NCBI GenBank assembly: GCA_963775085.1
Contig: CAVZHO010000005.1
Coordinates: 1 to 64,000, forward strand
DNA from: JAAFIP01 sp963775085
GTDB lineage: Bacteria > Pseudomonadota > Gammaproteobacteria > Burkholderiales > Burkholderiaceae_C
Direction: 5' to 3'
DNA length: 64,000 bases
This document shows, piece after piece, positions 7,568 to 16,174 of this stretch (the first letter of the stretch is position 1; every line of letters begins with the position of its first letter). The notes beneath the pieces are model-generated. The model did not search any database. It was not told the DNA's origin and worked only from the letters and a program-made list of their open reading frames with translations. Both the position numbers and the translations under genes were made by a program.

Positions 7568-8557
7568 TCAGTGCTTGTCTAACCCGGCCGGTGGCCAGGC
7601 TTCCAGACGCATACCCAAAGTCAGGCCGCGCGAAGCGAGCACTTCTTTGATTTCGTTGAGTGACTTGCGACCCAGGTTAGGGGTCTTGAGCAACTCGTTC
7701 TCGGAACGCTGAATCAGGTCACCGATGTAGTAAATGTTTTCTGCTTTGAGGCAATTGGCAGAGCGAACCGTCAACTCCAACTCGTCCACAGGGCGCAGCA
7801 AGATCGGGTCAAACTGCTGGCTGGCGCGCTGGGCGGGTGCGTCAAACGCGGCCAGTTCGCTGCCTTCCAGTTGGGCAAACACAGCCAACTGCTCGACCAA
7901 AATCTTGGCCGATGCGCGCACGGCATCCTCGGCGGTGATGGCACCGTTGGTTTCGATTTCCATGACCAGCTTGTCCAGGTCGGTACGCTGCTCGACGCGG
8001 GCGCTTTCGACCGTGTAGCTCACACGTTTGATGGGCGCAAACGAGGCATCCAGCACAATGCGGCCAATCGACTTGGTCGGTTCGTCGCCATAGCGGCGCA
8101 TGGTGCCGGGCACATAGCCACGGCCTTTTTCAACCTTGATCTGCATGTCCAGCTTGCCGCCGTGCGACAGGTGGGCGATGATGTGCTCGGGGTTGACAAT
8201 TTCAACATCGTGCGGGGTTTGGATGTCGCCCGCCGTGATCTTGCCTTCGCCGTCTTTACGCAGGGAGAGGGTAACCTCGTCACGGTTGTGCAACTTGAAC
8301 ACCACGCCCTTGAGGTTGAGCAAAATGTTGACCACGTCTTCTTGCACGCCGTCAATGGAAGAAAACTCGTGCAATACGCCGGCAATGGTCACTTCGGTGG
8401 CGGCGTAGCCGACCATCGAGGACAGCAAAACGCGGCGCAGGCCGTTGCCCAGGGTGTGACCATAGCCACGCTCAAAAGGCTCTAGCGTAACTTTGGCACG
8501 GTTGTGGCCGAGCTGCTCGACATGGATTGTTTTAGGTTTTAGCAGAGTGGTTTGCAT
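7568..8557 (-). CDS. rpoA: RNA polymerase alpha subunit
   Basis: A 329-residue alpha subunit. The N-terminal assembly domain shows HVEQLGHNRAKVTLEPFERG and GYGHTLGNGLRRVLLSSM. The C-terminal DNA- and activator-binding domain begins near residue 245 with PVDELELTVRSANCLKAENI and contains TPNLGRKSLNEIKEVL. It assembles beta and beta' and contacts UP elements. Order rpsD-rpoA-rplQ is the usual alpha-operon order. The 119 bp rpsD-rpoA gap contains an 8 bp perfect stem (8646-8665) without T tract. Confidence 0.98.
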   Translation of the reverse strand: MQTTLLKPKTIHVEQLGHNRAKVTLEPFERGYGHTLGNGLRRVLLSSMVGYAATEVTIAGVLHEFSSIDGVQEDVVNILLNLKGVVFKLHNRDEVTLSLRKDGEGKITAGDIQTPHDVEIVNPEHIIAHLSHGGKLDMQIKVEKGRGYVPGTMRRYGDEPTKSIGRIVLDASFAPIKRVSYTVESARVEQRTDLDKLVMEIETNGAITAEDAVRASAKILVEQLAVFAQLEGSELAAFDAPAQRASQQFDPILLRPVDELELTVRSANCLKAENIYYIGDLIQRSENELLKTPNLGRKSLNEIKEVLASRGLTLGMRLEAWPPAGLDKH

Positions 8558-8676
8558 GCATTCTTCCTTTGGGTTGCTCCCGGCTCGTTACACCGGTAAA
8601 GCTGGAAAACCCCGCCGCAGATGCATCTACGCACGGGGAACGAGGGCAGCCAACGTCTTGGCTGCACTTGAGAAAC

Positions 8677-9300
8677 TTAACGTGAGTACAGTTCGACGAT
8701 CAGCGATTCGTTGATGTCGGCCGCAAACTCGTCACGGTCAGGCACTTTCTTGAAGGTACCTTCGGCTTTGTCTTTGTTGGTCTCGATCCAGGCTGGGAAA
8801 CCCACCTGTGCGGCCAGCTCCAAAGCCTCTGCAATACGCACTTGCTTTTTGGATTTGTCGCGAACCGAGATCACATCGCCGACCTTGATCAGGTAAGACG
8901 GAATGTTGACCGACTGGCCGTTGACCAACATGGCTTTGTGCGACACCAACTGGCGCGCTTCGGCGCGGGTGGAGGCAAAGCCCATACGGTAAACCACGTT
9001 GTCCAGGCGGCTTTCCAGGATGAACAGCAGGTTGGCACCGGTATTGCCTTTGCGGCGGTCGGCTTCTTCAAAGTAGCGGCGGAACTGGCGCTCCATGATG
9101 CCGTACATGCGCTTGACTTTTTGCTTTTCACGCAATTGCAAACCAAAGTCAGACATGCGTTGACCGGAAGTGCGGCCATGCTGGCCTGGCTTGGAGTCAA
9201 ATTTAACCTTGTCGCTCAGCGAGCGGCGGGCGCTCTTGAGAAACAGATCGGTGCCTTCACGGCGGGAGAGTTTGGCCTTGGGGCCTAAGAGACGTGCCAC
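8677..9300 (-). CDS. rpsD: 30S ribosomal protein S4
   Basis: A 207-residue S4: MARLLGPKAKLSRREGTDLF at the N-terminus and the S4 RNA-binding domain around residues 95-155 with LDNVVYRMGFASTRAEARQLV and VNGQSVNIPSYLIKVGD. S4 nucleates 30S assembly and in E. coli represses the alpha operon. It is separated from rpsK by an unusually long 166 bp spacer that holds a strong hairpin. Confidence 0.98.
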   Translation of the reverse strand: MARLLGPKAKLSRREGTDLFLKSARRSLSDKVKFDSKPGQHGRTSGQRMSDFGLQLREKQKVKRMYGIMERQFRRYFEEADRRKGNTGANLLFILESRLDNVVYRMGFASTRAEARQLVSHKAMLVNGQSVNIPSYLIKVGDVISVRDKSKKQVRIAEALELAAQVGFPAWIETNKDKAEGTFKKVPDRDEFAADINESLIVELYSR

Positions 9301-9410
9301 GGGGTATTCCTTTGATTCACGTTGATTTCAAAACTACCGCAGGACTGGCTGCGGGAGCCATCACACGGATGCGATGGCGGTGGGCTTAAATTGTCTGAAG
9401 ACAACCTTTT

Positions 9411-9452
9411 ATTATAGCCAAAGCCGCTGGCATGATGCGCAGCGGCTTTGGC
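9411..9452 (-). promoter_or_regulatory. Hairpin and TATAAT box between rpsK and rpsD
   Basis: GCCAAAGCCGCTG pairs perfectly over 13 bp with CAGCGGCTTTGGC (9417-9429 with 9440-9452). On the minus strand it is directly followed by TATAAT (9416-9411) and an A-rich stretch, not a T tract. It could be an internal promoter, a processing site or an S4-responsive element; I cannot decide between them. Confidence 0.4.
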
Positions 9453-9466
9453 CAAATTCAATACAT

Positions 9467-9871
9467 TTAGATGCGGCGGCGCTTTTGTGGGCGGCAACCG
9501 TTATGGGGTACGGGGGTGACATCACGGATCGACGTGATGCGGATACCCAAGGCACCCAGGGCGCGCACCGAAGACTCACGGCCAGGACCGGGGCCCTTGA
9601 TTTCGACGTCCAGGTTTTTGATGCCCTGTTCCATCGCCGCGCGACCAGCCATCTCGGACGCAACCTGGGCTGCAAACGGAGTCGATTTACGCGAACCCTT
9701 GAAGCCCTGGCCACCCGAAGAAGCCCAGGACAGGGAATTGCCCTGGCGGTCGGTGATGGTGATGATGGTGTTGTTAAACGATGCGTGAACGTGCGCTACG
9801 CCATCAGCCACGTTTTTACGGACTTTTTTGCGAACACGCGTTGCTGCGGAAGTTGCGGGTGCTTTTGCCAT
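9467..9871 (-). CDS. rpsK: 30S ribosomal protein S11
   Basis: A 134-residue S11 with VADGVAHVHASFNNTIITIT, SSGGQGFKGSRKSTPFAAQV and the conserved C-terminus PVPHNGCRPQKRRRI. It forms part of the 30S platform. It follows rpsM by 21 bp. Confidence 0.98.
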   Translation of the reverse strand: MAKAPATSAATRVRKKVRKNVADGVAHVHASFNNTIITITDRQGNSLSWASSGGQGFKGSRKSTPFAAQVASEMAGRAAMEQGIKNLDVEIKGPGPGRESSVRALGALGIRITSIRDVTPVPHNGCRPQKRRRI

Positions 9872-9892
9872 ACTATTTCTCTCTTACAGGCG

Positions 9893-10258
9893 TTATTTCT
9901 TCAGCGCTGCTGCGCCTTTGCGCGGGCCCTTGCGGGTGCGTGCATTGGTACGGGTGCGTTGGCCGCGCATGGGCAGGCCACGGCGATGACGGAAACCACG
10001 GTAGCAGCCGATGTCCATCAAACGCTTGATGTTCATCGTCGTCTCACGACGCAGGTCACCCTCGATAGTGATCGTGGCGATTGCGTCGCGGATCTTCTCT
10101 AAGTCACCGTCCGTCAAGTCTTTGACTTTCTTGGAATAGGCGATACTGCATGTTTCGCAAATTTTGCGAGCACGAGTGCGACCGATTCCGAAGATTGCGG
10201 TTAAGCCGATTTCAGCGTGCTGATGCGGCGGGATGTTAATGCCAGCGATACGTGCCAT
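9893..10258 (-). CDS. rpsM: 30S ribosomal protein S13
   Basis: A 121-residue S13: MARIAGINIPPHQHAEIGLT, then FGIGRTRARKIC and the basic C-terminus GLPMRGQRTRTNARTRKGPR that contacts tRNA in the P site. First gene of the alpha part of the operon after rpmJ. Confidence 0.98.
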   Translation of the reverse strand: MARIAGINIPPHQHAEIGLTAIFGIGRTRARKICETCSIAYSKKVKDLTDGDLEKIRDAIATITIEGDLRRETTMNIKRLMDIGCYRGFRHRRGLPMRGQRTRTNARTRKGPRKGAAALKK

Positions 10259-10279
10259 AGCGTTCCTCTAAACTTTCAT

Positions 10280-10393
10280 TCAACCTTGACGTTGCTTATG
10301 ACGTGGATCGGTACAGATCACACGCACCACGCCTTTACGGCGAATAACTTTGCAATTACGGCAAATCTTCTTTACTGAAGCTGAGACTTTCAT
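10280..10393 (-). CDS. rpmJ: 50S ribosomal protein L36 (zinc-binding form)
   Basis: A 37-residue protein beginning [19 protein letters not shown]. Cys11, Cys14, Cys27 and His32 form the zinc ribbon, so this is the C+ form. It follows secY by 56 bp and precedes rpsM by 21 bp. No infA gene stands between secY and rpmJ, although one does in many betaproteobacteria. Confidence 0.96.
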
Positions 10394-10449
10394 GTCTTTT
10401 CTCCTAAATTCTCAAATGAAACTTTTCAGTACTACGGGCACCAGGGCCA

Positions 10450-11757
10450 CTAGGACTTAAAGTTAGCCTTTTTCAACAACGAGTCGTACTGTTGGCTCAT
10501 CATGTAGTTTTGGACTTGGGACATAAAGTCCATCGTCACCACCACAATGATCAGCAGCGAGGTACCACCGAAGTAAAACGGCACGTTGTATTTCAAAATC
10601 AAAAACTCGGGCAGCAAACACACAAAAGTGATGTAGACCGCACCAATCAAAGTCAGGCGAACCAAAATTTTGTCAATGTAGCGGGCCGTTTGGTCACCTG
10701 GGCGGATGCCCGGAATAAACGCGCCACTCTTCTTGAGGTTGTCGGCCGTCTCGCGGCTGTTGAACACCAAGGCGGTATAGAAAAAGCAGAAGAAAATAAT
10801 CGCTGCGGCGTAGAACATCACATAGATCGGTTGACCGGGGGTCAGCATACCGGCAATGTCTTTGAGCCAACGCATGGAATCACCGGTGCTGAACCAACCC
10901 ACTACCGTAGCAGGCAGCAAAATAATCGACGACGCAAAAATCGGAGGAATCACACCGGCCATGTTCAGCTTGAGAGGCAAGTGTGACGATTGACCGCCGT
11001 ACACTTTATTGCCCACCTGGCGACGTGCATAATTCACCAAAATCTTGCGCTGACCACGCTCGACAAATACGACGAAGTAGGTGACCGCAACGACCAGGGC
11101 GACAATAATGATCGCCACAATAATGCTCATGGCACCGGTGCGTACCAGCTCCAGCAAGCCGCCGATAGCACCGGGCAAACCTGCAGCGATACCACCAAAA
11201 ATCAGGATCGAAATGCCGTTGCCCAAACCGCGCTCGGTGATTTGCTCACCCAGCCACATCAGGAACATGGTGCCTGCGGTCAAACTGACCACGGCCGACA
11301 TACGGAAGCCCATACCCGGGTTGAGCACCAAACCAGCCGAGCCTTCTAGCGCCATGGCAATACCCAGCGACTGGAATACGGCCAAGCCGAGCGTGCCGTA
11401 GCGTGTCCACTGCGTGATCTTGCGGCGGCCAGACTCGCCCTCTTTCTTTAGCTGCTCAAACGTGGGTACCACGTAAGTAAGCAGTTGCATGATGATTGAC
11501 GCCGAGATGTAGGGCATGATGCCCAGGGCAAATACGGTGAAACGCGATAGCGCACCACCCGAGAACATGTTGAACAGGCTCAAGATGCCACCCTGCTGGC
11601 CTTTGAACAAGGCTTGCAACGAAGTGGGATCAATCCCTGGCACAGGAATATGCGCACCGATGCGGTACACCACTAGCGCCAGCAACAAAAAGATCAGCCG
11701 ACGACGCAGGTCGCCAAACTTGCCAGTTTTTGCTATTTGAGCGGAATTGGTTGCCAC
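10450..11757 (-). CDS. secY: Protein translocase subunit SecY
   Basis: The channel subunit of the Sec translocon, about 435 residues with ten membrane segments. Landmarks are FGDLRRRLIFLLLALVVYRI (TM1), the plug-region IPVPGIDP, and YGGQSSHLPLKLNMAGVIPP. The frame runs upstream into rplO, but homologues begin [M/V]ATN, so I choose the GTG at 11757. The rplO stop lies 28 bp upstream. It is located in the spc operon as usual, acting with SecE, SecG and SecA encoded elsewhere. Confidence 0.95.
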   Translation of the reverse strand: MATNSAQIAKTGKFGDLRRRLIFLLLALVVYRIGAHIPVPGIDPTSLQALFKGQQGGILSLFNMFSGGALSRFTVFALGIMPYISASIIMQLLTYVVPTFEQLKKEGESGRRKITQWTRYGTLGLAVFQSLGIAMALEGSAGLVLNPGMGFRMSAVVSLTAGTMFLMWLGEQITERGLGNGISILIFGGIAAGLPGAIGGLLELVRTGAMSIIVAIIIVALVVAVTYFVVFVERGQRKILVNYARRQVGNKVYGGQSSHLPLKLNMAGVIPPIFASSIILLPATVVGWFSTGDSMRWLKDIAGMLTPGQPIYVMFYAAAIIFFCFFYTALVFNSRETADNLKKSGAFIPGIRPGDQTARYIDKILVRLTLIGAVYITFVCLLPEFLILKYNVPFYFGGTSLLIIVVVTMDFMSQVQNYMMSQQYDSLLKKANFKS

Positions 11758-11785
11758 GGAGTCAGGTTCCAGTGCGGTATCGTAC

Positions 11786-12220
11786 TTAGGCTGCGACCGA
11801 GCCGCCAGCGGCTTCGATGGCCACTTTGGCTGCTGCAGTTGCGCCAATGCCCGTCAGCTTGACCGCTTTGGTCAGCGCGCCGGTGTTGATGACCTTGACC
11901 ACTTTGGCCAACTGTCCCACCAAGCCCGCTTGCTTGAGCGCCAACACATCCACTTCAGCCGCACCCAGAACTTCCAGGTTGGTCAAAGTGATTTCGGCGT
12001 TGAACTTGAGCAGATGCGATTTAAAACCACGCTTGGGCAAGCGGCGCTGCAAAGGCATTTGACCGCCTTCAAAACCGACCTTGTGGTAGCCGCCCGAGCG
12101 CGACTTTTGACCTTTGTGGCCGCGACCAGCGGTTTTACCCAGGCCAGAGCCAATGCCGCGACCGACACGGCGACGTGCTTTTTTGGAGCCATCAGCAGGA
12201 GAAATGGTATTGAGTTCCAT
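11786..12220 (-). CDS. rplO: 50S ribosomal protein L15
   Basis: A 144-residue L15, beginning MELNTISPADGSKKARRRVG and with the glycine-rich GRGHKGQKSRSGG stretch that penetrates 23S rRNA. Its ATG overlaps the rpmD stop by one base (TAATG), consistent with translational coupling. Confidence 0.98.
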   Translation of the reverse strand: MELNTISPADGSKKARRRVGRGIGSGLGKTAGRGHKGQKSRSGGYHKVGFEGGQMPLQRRLPKRGFKSHLLKFNAEITLTNLEVLGAAEVDVLALKQAGLVGQLAKVVKVINTGALTKAVKLTGIGATAAAKVAIEAAGGSVAA

Positions 12221-12402
12221 TACAGCACCTTCACGAGATAACTGATCTTGTCGATCATGCCGCGCACGGCAGGGGTGTCTTGCAACTCGGAGACGGAGCG
12301 GATCTTGCGCAGACCCAAGCCGCGCACGGTAGCGCGGTGGGCTTCTTTGCAGCCGATGGGGCTACGCACCAGTTGGACTTTAACGGTAGATGGGGCAGAC
12401 AT
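12220..12402 (-). CDS. rpmD: 50S ribosomal protein L30
   Basis: A 60-residue L30 with KVQLVRSPIGCKEAHRATVR and GLGLRKIRS. The stop overlaps the rplO start by one base. It lies 14 bp after rpsE. Confidence 0.97.
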   Translation of the reverse strand: MSAPSTVKVQLVRSPIGCKEAHRATVRGLGLRKIRSVSELQDTPAVRGMIDKISYLVKVL

Positions 12403-12416
12403 GTGTTGCTCCTGAT

Positions 12417-12935
12417 TTAAGCGAAGATTTCTTCAACACTCTTGCCACGCTTGGCAGCGACTTCGGCAGGGGTTGTAGAGTTCTTCAGGGCGTCCAAAGT
12501 GGCGCGCACCATGTTGTACGGATTGGTGGAACCATGGCTCTTGGCCACGATATCAGTGATGCCCATCACTTCAAAGACAGCGCGCATCGGGCCGCCGGCG
12601 ATGATGCCAGTACCCTTGGGGGCGGGCGACATCATGACGTTTGCAGCGCCGTGTGAACCATACACACGGTGGTGAATGGTGCCGTTTTTCAGATTGGCTT
12701 TGATCATGACGTGGCGCGCTTGCTCCATCGCCTTTTGCACAGCTACGGGCACTTCTTTCGACTTGCCTTTGCCCATGCCAACGCGGCCATCACCATCGCC
12801 CACGACAGTCAGGGCTGCGAAACCGAGGATACGACCGCCCTTGACCACTTTGGTGACGCGGTTGATCGCGATCATCTTCTCGCGCAGGCCGTCTTCTGGG
12901 CCGGTAGCGGGGGTATTTGCTTGTAATTTAGCCAT
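12417..12935 (-). CDS. rpsE: 30S ribosomal protein S5
   Basis: A 172-residue S5. The double-stranded-RNA-binding-like N-domain contains GLREKMIAINRVTKVVKGGR and FAALTVVGDGDGRVGMGKGK; the C-domain has APKGTGIIAGGPMRAVFEV and GSTNPYNMVRATLDAL. S5 takes part in decoding fidelity. It follows rplR by 17 bp. Confidence 0.98.
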   Translation of the reverse strand: MAKLQANTPATGPEDGLREKMIAINRVTKVVKGGRILGFAALTVVGDGDGRVGMGKGKSKEVPVAVQKAMEQARHVMIKANLKNGTIHHRVYGSHGAANVMMSPAPKGTGIIAGGPMRAVFEVMGITDIVAKSHGSTNPYNMVRATLDALKNSTTPAEVAAKRGKSVEEIFA

Positions 12936-12952
12936 GTAAATTCTCGCCTAGA

Positions 12953-13318
12953 TTAGAACTGCAAGCCAGCTTCACGGGCAGCGTCGGCCAAAGCCTTGAC
13001 GCGTCCATGATAGGCAAAACCAGCGCGATCAAACGCCACTTTGTCAACGCCAGCCGCTTTGGCTTTTTCAGCCACGCGCTTGCCGATGGCTGCGGCAGCG
13101 GCAGTGTTACTGCCTTTGCCGGAGCCGCCGAGGGCTTTGATGATTTCGGCTTCGGTGGTAGAGGCAGATGCCAGAACCTTGCTGCCGTCGCCAGAGATGA
13201 CCTGGGCGTAGATGTGCAAATTGGTGCGGTTGACGCTCAAACGTGCAACGCCTTGGTTGGCAATGCGGATACGGGTTTGGCGCGAACGACGCAGACGCTG
13301 CTCTTTTTTGGTCAACAT
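12953..13318 (-). CDS. rplR: 50S ribosomal protein L18
   Basis: A 121-residue L18, a 5S rRNA-binding protein. It begins MLTKKEQRLRRSRQTRIRI and ends in the conserved VAFDRAGFAYHGRVKALADA segment. It follows rplF by 11 bp. Confidence 0.98.
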   Translation of the reverse strand: MLTKKEQRLRRSRQTRIRIANQGVARLSVNRTNLHIYAQVISGDGSKVLASASTTEAEIIKALGGSGKGSNTAAAAAIGKRVAEKAKAAGVDKVAFDRAGFAYHGRVKALADAAREAGLQF

Positions 13319-13329
13319 GAGACAGCTCC

Positions 13330-13863
13330 TTATTTCTTCTTGGTTTCTTTGATCGTGATCTTCTCATCCGAATAACGGATGCCCTTGCCTTTGTAAGGCT
13401 CAGGAGGACGAACAGCACGGATCTCAGCGGCGATCTGGCCCACACGTTGGCGGTCAGCACCTTTGATGATGATTTCGGTTGGCAGCGGGGTCTCTACCTT
13501 GATGCCCGCAGGCATGTCAAAGTTGACCGGGTGCGAATAACCGACGGTGAGGTTGAGCTTGTTGCCAGCGGCTTGGGCTTTGTAACCCACGCCGACCAGG
13601 TTGAGCTTTTTCTCAAAGCCTTTGGTGACGCCGACCACCATGTTGTTGACCAACTGGCGCAGTGTACCGCTCATGGCATTGGCTTCACGGGACTCGTTGG
13701 CGGGGGCAAAATTGATTTTGCCTGCTTCGTTTTTCACGGTAACCAAGGCGTTGGCCTGGATAGCCAGCGTTCCGCCAGTACCCTTGACACTGATCTGGTC
13801 AGCTTTGATCGACACGTCCACGCCAGCAGGCACGATAACGGGCATTTTTCCAATACGGGACAT
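13330..13863 (-). CDS. rplF: 50S ribosomal protein L6
   Basis: A 177-residue L6 starting MSRIGKMPVIVPAGVDVSI, with two repeated alpha/beta domains and the C-terminal RPPEPYKGKGIRYSDEKI block that binds the sarcin-ricin region. It follows rpsH by 21 bp. Confidence 0.98.
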   Translation of the reverse strand: MSRIGKMPVIVPAGVDVSIKADQISVKGTGGTLAIQANALVTVKNEAGKINFAPANESREANAMSGTLRQLVNNMVVGVTKGFEKKLNLVGVGYKAQAAGNKLNLTVGYSHPVNFDMPAGIKVETPLPTEIIIKGADRQRVGQIAAEIRAVRPPEPYKGKGIRYSDEKITIKETKKK

Positions 13864-13884
13864 TTTAGTTTTCTCCTGTATGGC

Positions 13885-14280
13885 TTAAGCGACGTAGCAC
13901 AACACTTCGCCGCCCACGCCATCGGCGCGTGCTTTGCGATCGGTCATGACACCGCGTGGGGTGGTAACAATCGCTACGCCCAAGCCGTTCTTGACTTGAG
14001 GAATAGCACCCGTGCCTTTGTAGACACGCAGGCCTGGGCGGCTGACGCGCTCAATGCGCTCGATCACCGGACGACCTGCGTAGTACTTCAATGCAATCAC
14101 CAGCTCTGACTTGCCAGCGTCTTGCACGACTTTGAAGCCGTCCACATAGCCTTCGTCTTTTAACACCTGCGCAATCGCCACTTTCACTTTGGAAGCGGGG
14201 ACCGACACAGACTCTTTAGCAACCATTTGCGCGTTACGGATACGCGTCAACAGGTCGGCGATAGGATCACTCATGCTCAT
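13885..14280 (-). CDS. rpsH: 30S ribosomal protein S8
   Basis: A 131-residue S8 beginning MSMSDPIADLLTRIRNAQMV and ending with the conserved GVMTDRKARADGVGGEVLCY. S8 binds helix 21 of 16S rRNA and in E. coli autoregulates the spc operon at rplE. It follows rpsN by 16 bp. Confidence 0.98.
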   Translation of the reverse strand: MSMSDPIADLLTRIRNAQMVAKESVSVPASKVKVAIAQVLKDEGYVDGFKVVQDAGKSELVIALKYYAGRPVIERIERVSRPGLRVYKGTGAIPQVKNGLGVAIVTTPRGVMTDRKARADGVGGEVLCYVA

Positions 14281-14296
14281 TTGATTTTTCCTTCGC

Positions 14297-14602
14297 TTAC
14301 CAGCTGGCCTTGGTCATTCCCGGGATTTCGCCCGCGAATGCCATCTCGCGCACTTTCATGCGCCCGAGACCAAATTGACGGTAGGTGCCGCGTGGACGAC
14401 CCGTGATCGAGCAGCGGTTACGCTGGCGAGTCGGGTTGGCATTGCGCGGCTGCTTTTGCAGCTCGAGACGGGCGGCCATGCGCTCGTCGTCGCTCTTCTT
14501 GGCATCATTGATGACGGCCTTGAGAGCAGCAAATTTGGGGGCGTACTTGGCGACGAGTTTGTCGCGCTTGAGTTCGCGTTGGATGAGAGCCATTTTAGCC
14601 AC
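14297..14602 (-). CDS. rpsN: 30S ribosomal protein S14 (zinc-independent form)
   Basis: A 101-residue long form of S14. Only a single cysteine occurs (NRCSITGRPRGTYRQFGLGR), so the zinc ribbon of the short form is absent. It follows rplE by 8 bp. Confidence 0.98.
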   Translation of the reverse strand: MAKMALIQRELKRDKLVAKYAPKFAALKAVINDAKKSDDERMAARLELQKQPRNANPTRQRNRCSITGRPRGTYRQFGLGRMKVREMAFAGEIPGMTKASW

Positions 14603-14610
14603 GGTTCACC

Positions 14611-15150
14611 TCAGTTCTTAAACGGGAAGCGGAAACCGGCGAGCAGGGCTTTGCACTCTGCGTCGGTTTTAGCGGTGGTGGTGATGCTGATATTGAGACC
14701 GCGCAAAGCGTCAACTTTGTCGTACTCAATCTCAGGGAAGATGATCTGTTCTTTGACACCGATGTTGTAGTTGCCACGGCCGTCGAACGCACGACCGGAG
14801 ATACCCCGGAAGTCACGCACGCGGGGCAGAGCCACTGTGACAAAACGATCCAGAAATTCATACATGTGCTCGCCGCGCAGCGTGACCATACAACCAATGG
14901 GCAAGCCTTCGCGAATTTTGAAACCGGCGATGGGCTTTTTGGCCTTGGTGACGACGGGCTTTTGGCCCGCAATCTTGGTCATGTCGCTGACCGCGTTGTC
15001 CATGACTTTTTTGTCCGCCACCGCTTCGCTCACACCCATGTTCAGGGTGATCTTGGTCAGACGCGGCACCTGCATGGGCGAGGTGTAGCCAAACTGCTTC
15101 ATCAGCTCGGGCGTGATTTTGTCGGTGTAGATTTGTTTGAGACGTGCCAT
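14611..15150 (-). CDS. rplE: 50S ribosomal protein L5
   Basis: A 179-residue L5, a 5S rRNA-binding protein contacting P-site tRNA. It starts MARLKQIYTDKITPELMKQF and contains QKPVVTKAKKPIAGFKIREG and RDFRGISGRAFDGRGNYNIG. The frame is open upstream through rplX, but the ATG at 15150 matches homologues and lies one base after the rplX stop. Confidence 0.98.
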   Translation of the reverse strand: MARLKQIYTDKITPELMKQFGYTSPMQVPRLTKITLNMGVSEAVADKKVMDNAVSDMTKIAGQKPVVTKAKKPIAGFKIREGLPIGCMVTLRGEHMYEFLDRFVTVALPRVRDFRGISGRAFDGRGNYNIGVKEQIIFPEIEYDKVDALRGLNISITTTAKTDAECKALLAGFRFPFKN

Positions 15151-15151
15151 G

Positions 15152-15472
15152 TTATGCAGCCTTAATCTCTGCGCCACTGGACTTGTACACACGAATGCGT
15201 TTGCCATCGGCTTGTAATTTGATACCCACGCGATCTGCCTTGCCCGTGGCGCCATTGAAAATAGCGATGTTGGACTGGTGGATGGGCATGGTCTTTTCGA
15301 CAATACCGCCGGTGGTGTTTTTCAGCGGGTTTGGCTTGGTGTGTTTTTTCACCATGTTAATACCGTCGACCACCACATGGCTGTCGTCTTTGCGCAGCGA
15401 CACGGTGCCGCGCTTGCCTTTGTCACGACCAGCGATCACGATCACCTGGTCGCCTGTGCGAATTTTGTTCAT
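15152..15472 (-). CDS. rplX: 50S ribosomal protein L24
   Basis: A 106-residue L24 with a KOW motif: MNKIRTGDQVIVIAGRDKGK and then VDGINMVKKHTKPNP. L24 is an early 50S assembly factor. It follows rplN by 15 bp. Confidence 0.98.
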   Translation of the reverse strand: MNKIRTGDQVIVIAGRDKGKRGTVSLRKDDSHVVVDGINMVKKHTKPNPLKNTTGGIVEKTMPIHQSNIAIFNGATGKADRVGIKLQADGKRIRVYKSSGAEIKAA

Positions 15473-15487
15473 GGCTTGGACTTCCTC

Positions 15488-15856
15488 TTACAGAACTTCA
15501 GGAGCCAGGGACACGATCTTCATGAACTTCTCGTTACGCAATTCGCGCGTAACGGGCCCGAAGATGCGGGTGCCGATAGGCTCCAGCTTGGCGTTGAGCA
15601 GCACAGCGGCGTTGCCGTCAAACTTGACGAGCGAACCATCGCTGCGGCGAATGCCCTTGGCGGTACGCACTACAACAGCGCTATACACTTCGCCTTTTTT
15701 AACGCGGGCGCGGGGTGCAGCTTCTTTAATGCTGACCTTAATTACATCGCCTACGGATGCGTAGCGGCGCTTGGAGCCACCCAGCACCTTGATACACAGC
15801 ACGGATTTAGCGCCCGTGTTGTCGGCGACATCGAGTCGAGATTCAGTTTGGATCAT
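15488..15856 (-). CDS. rplN: 50S ribosomal protein L14, first gene of this operon
   Basis: A 122-residue L14 starting MIQTESRLDVADNTGAKSVL and containing GDVIKVSIKEAAPRARVKKG. The frame is open 15 codons further upstream, but homologues start at 15856. It forms an intersubunit bridge with 16S rRNA. Upstream there is no rpsQ; the next gene is a divergent patatin gene, so the spc operon starts here, separated from the S10 operon. Confidence 0.97.
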   Translation of the reverse strand: MIQTESRLDVADNTGAKSVLCIKVLGGSKRRYASVGDVIKVSIKEAAPRARVKKGEVYSAVVVRTAKGIRRSDGSLVKFDGNAAVLLNAKLEPIGTRIFGPVTRELRNEKFMKIVSLAPEVL

Positions 15857-16174
15857 TTCAAATCTTCCCAACTTGTCCCTGACAACATTTGAAACATTCA
15901 AATACCATCAAAGCCAGTTTTGGGCCCGTCGCTATCAGCCGGCAACTTGTCGTTACCTGCCTCTAACGTTTGGGCGGATATGCATGCATTAGCAATGCCA
16001 GTTGGCACTGCCGTTTCACGCGAAGCCTTTGATTATGCCATAGATTTAGGTGCCGCGTCAAATTCTTTGTGAAACTTGCACCTGTCGGCCCGTAACTGGG
16101 CCTTTTTCGGATGCCCTTTCGCTGTGCCATGTCATATTTGAAGATTATCATAGGGTTTTTACTTAGTAAACGCT
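15857..16174 (-). promoter_or_regulatory. Leader and sigma-70 promoter of the spc-alpha operon
   Basis: A gene-free 318 bp stretch between divergent rplN and the patatin gene. On the minus strand TTGACG (16061-16056) and CATAAT (16037-16032) are separated by 18 bp, a good sigma-70 promoter. It would give a leader of about 170 nt before rplN, long enough for ribosomal-protein feedback. The small open frames here look like chance. Confidence 0.6.

Noticed and set aside
8646..8665. GCAGCCAA/TTGGCTGC hairpin between rpsD and rpoA as terminator
   Set aside because: No T tract, and termination before rpoA would be implausible; left as an unassigned hairpin.
15963..16151. Small open frame upstream of rplN as a leader peptide
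   Set aside because: No ribosome-binding site and it overlaps the -10/-35 region of the operon promoter.
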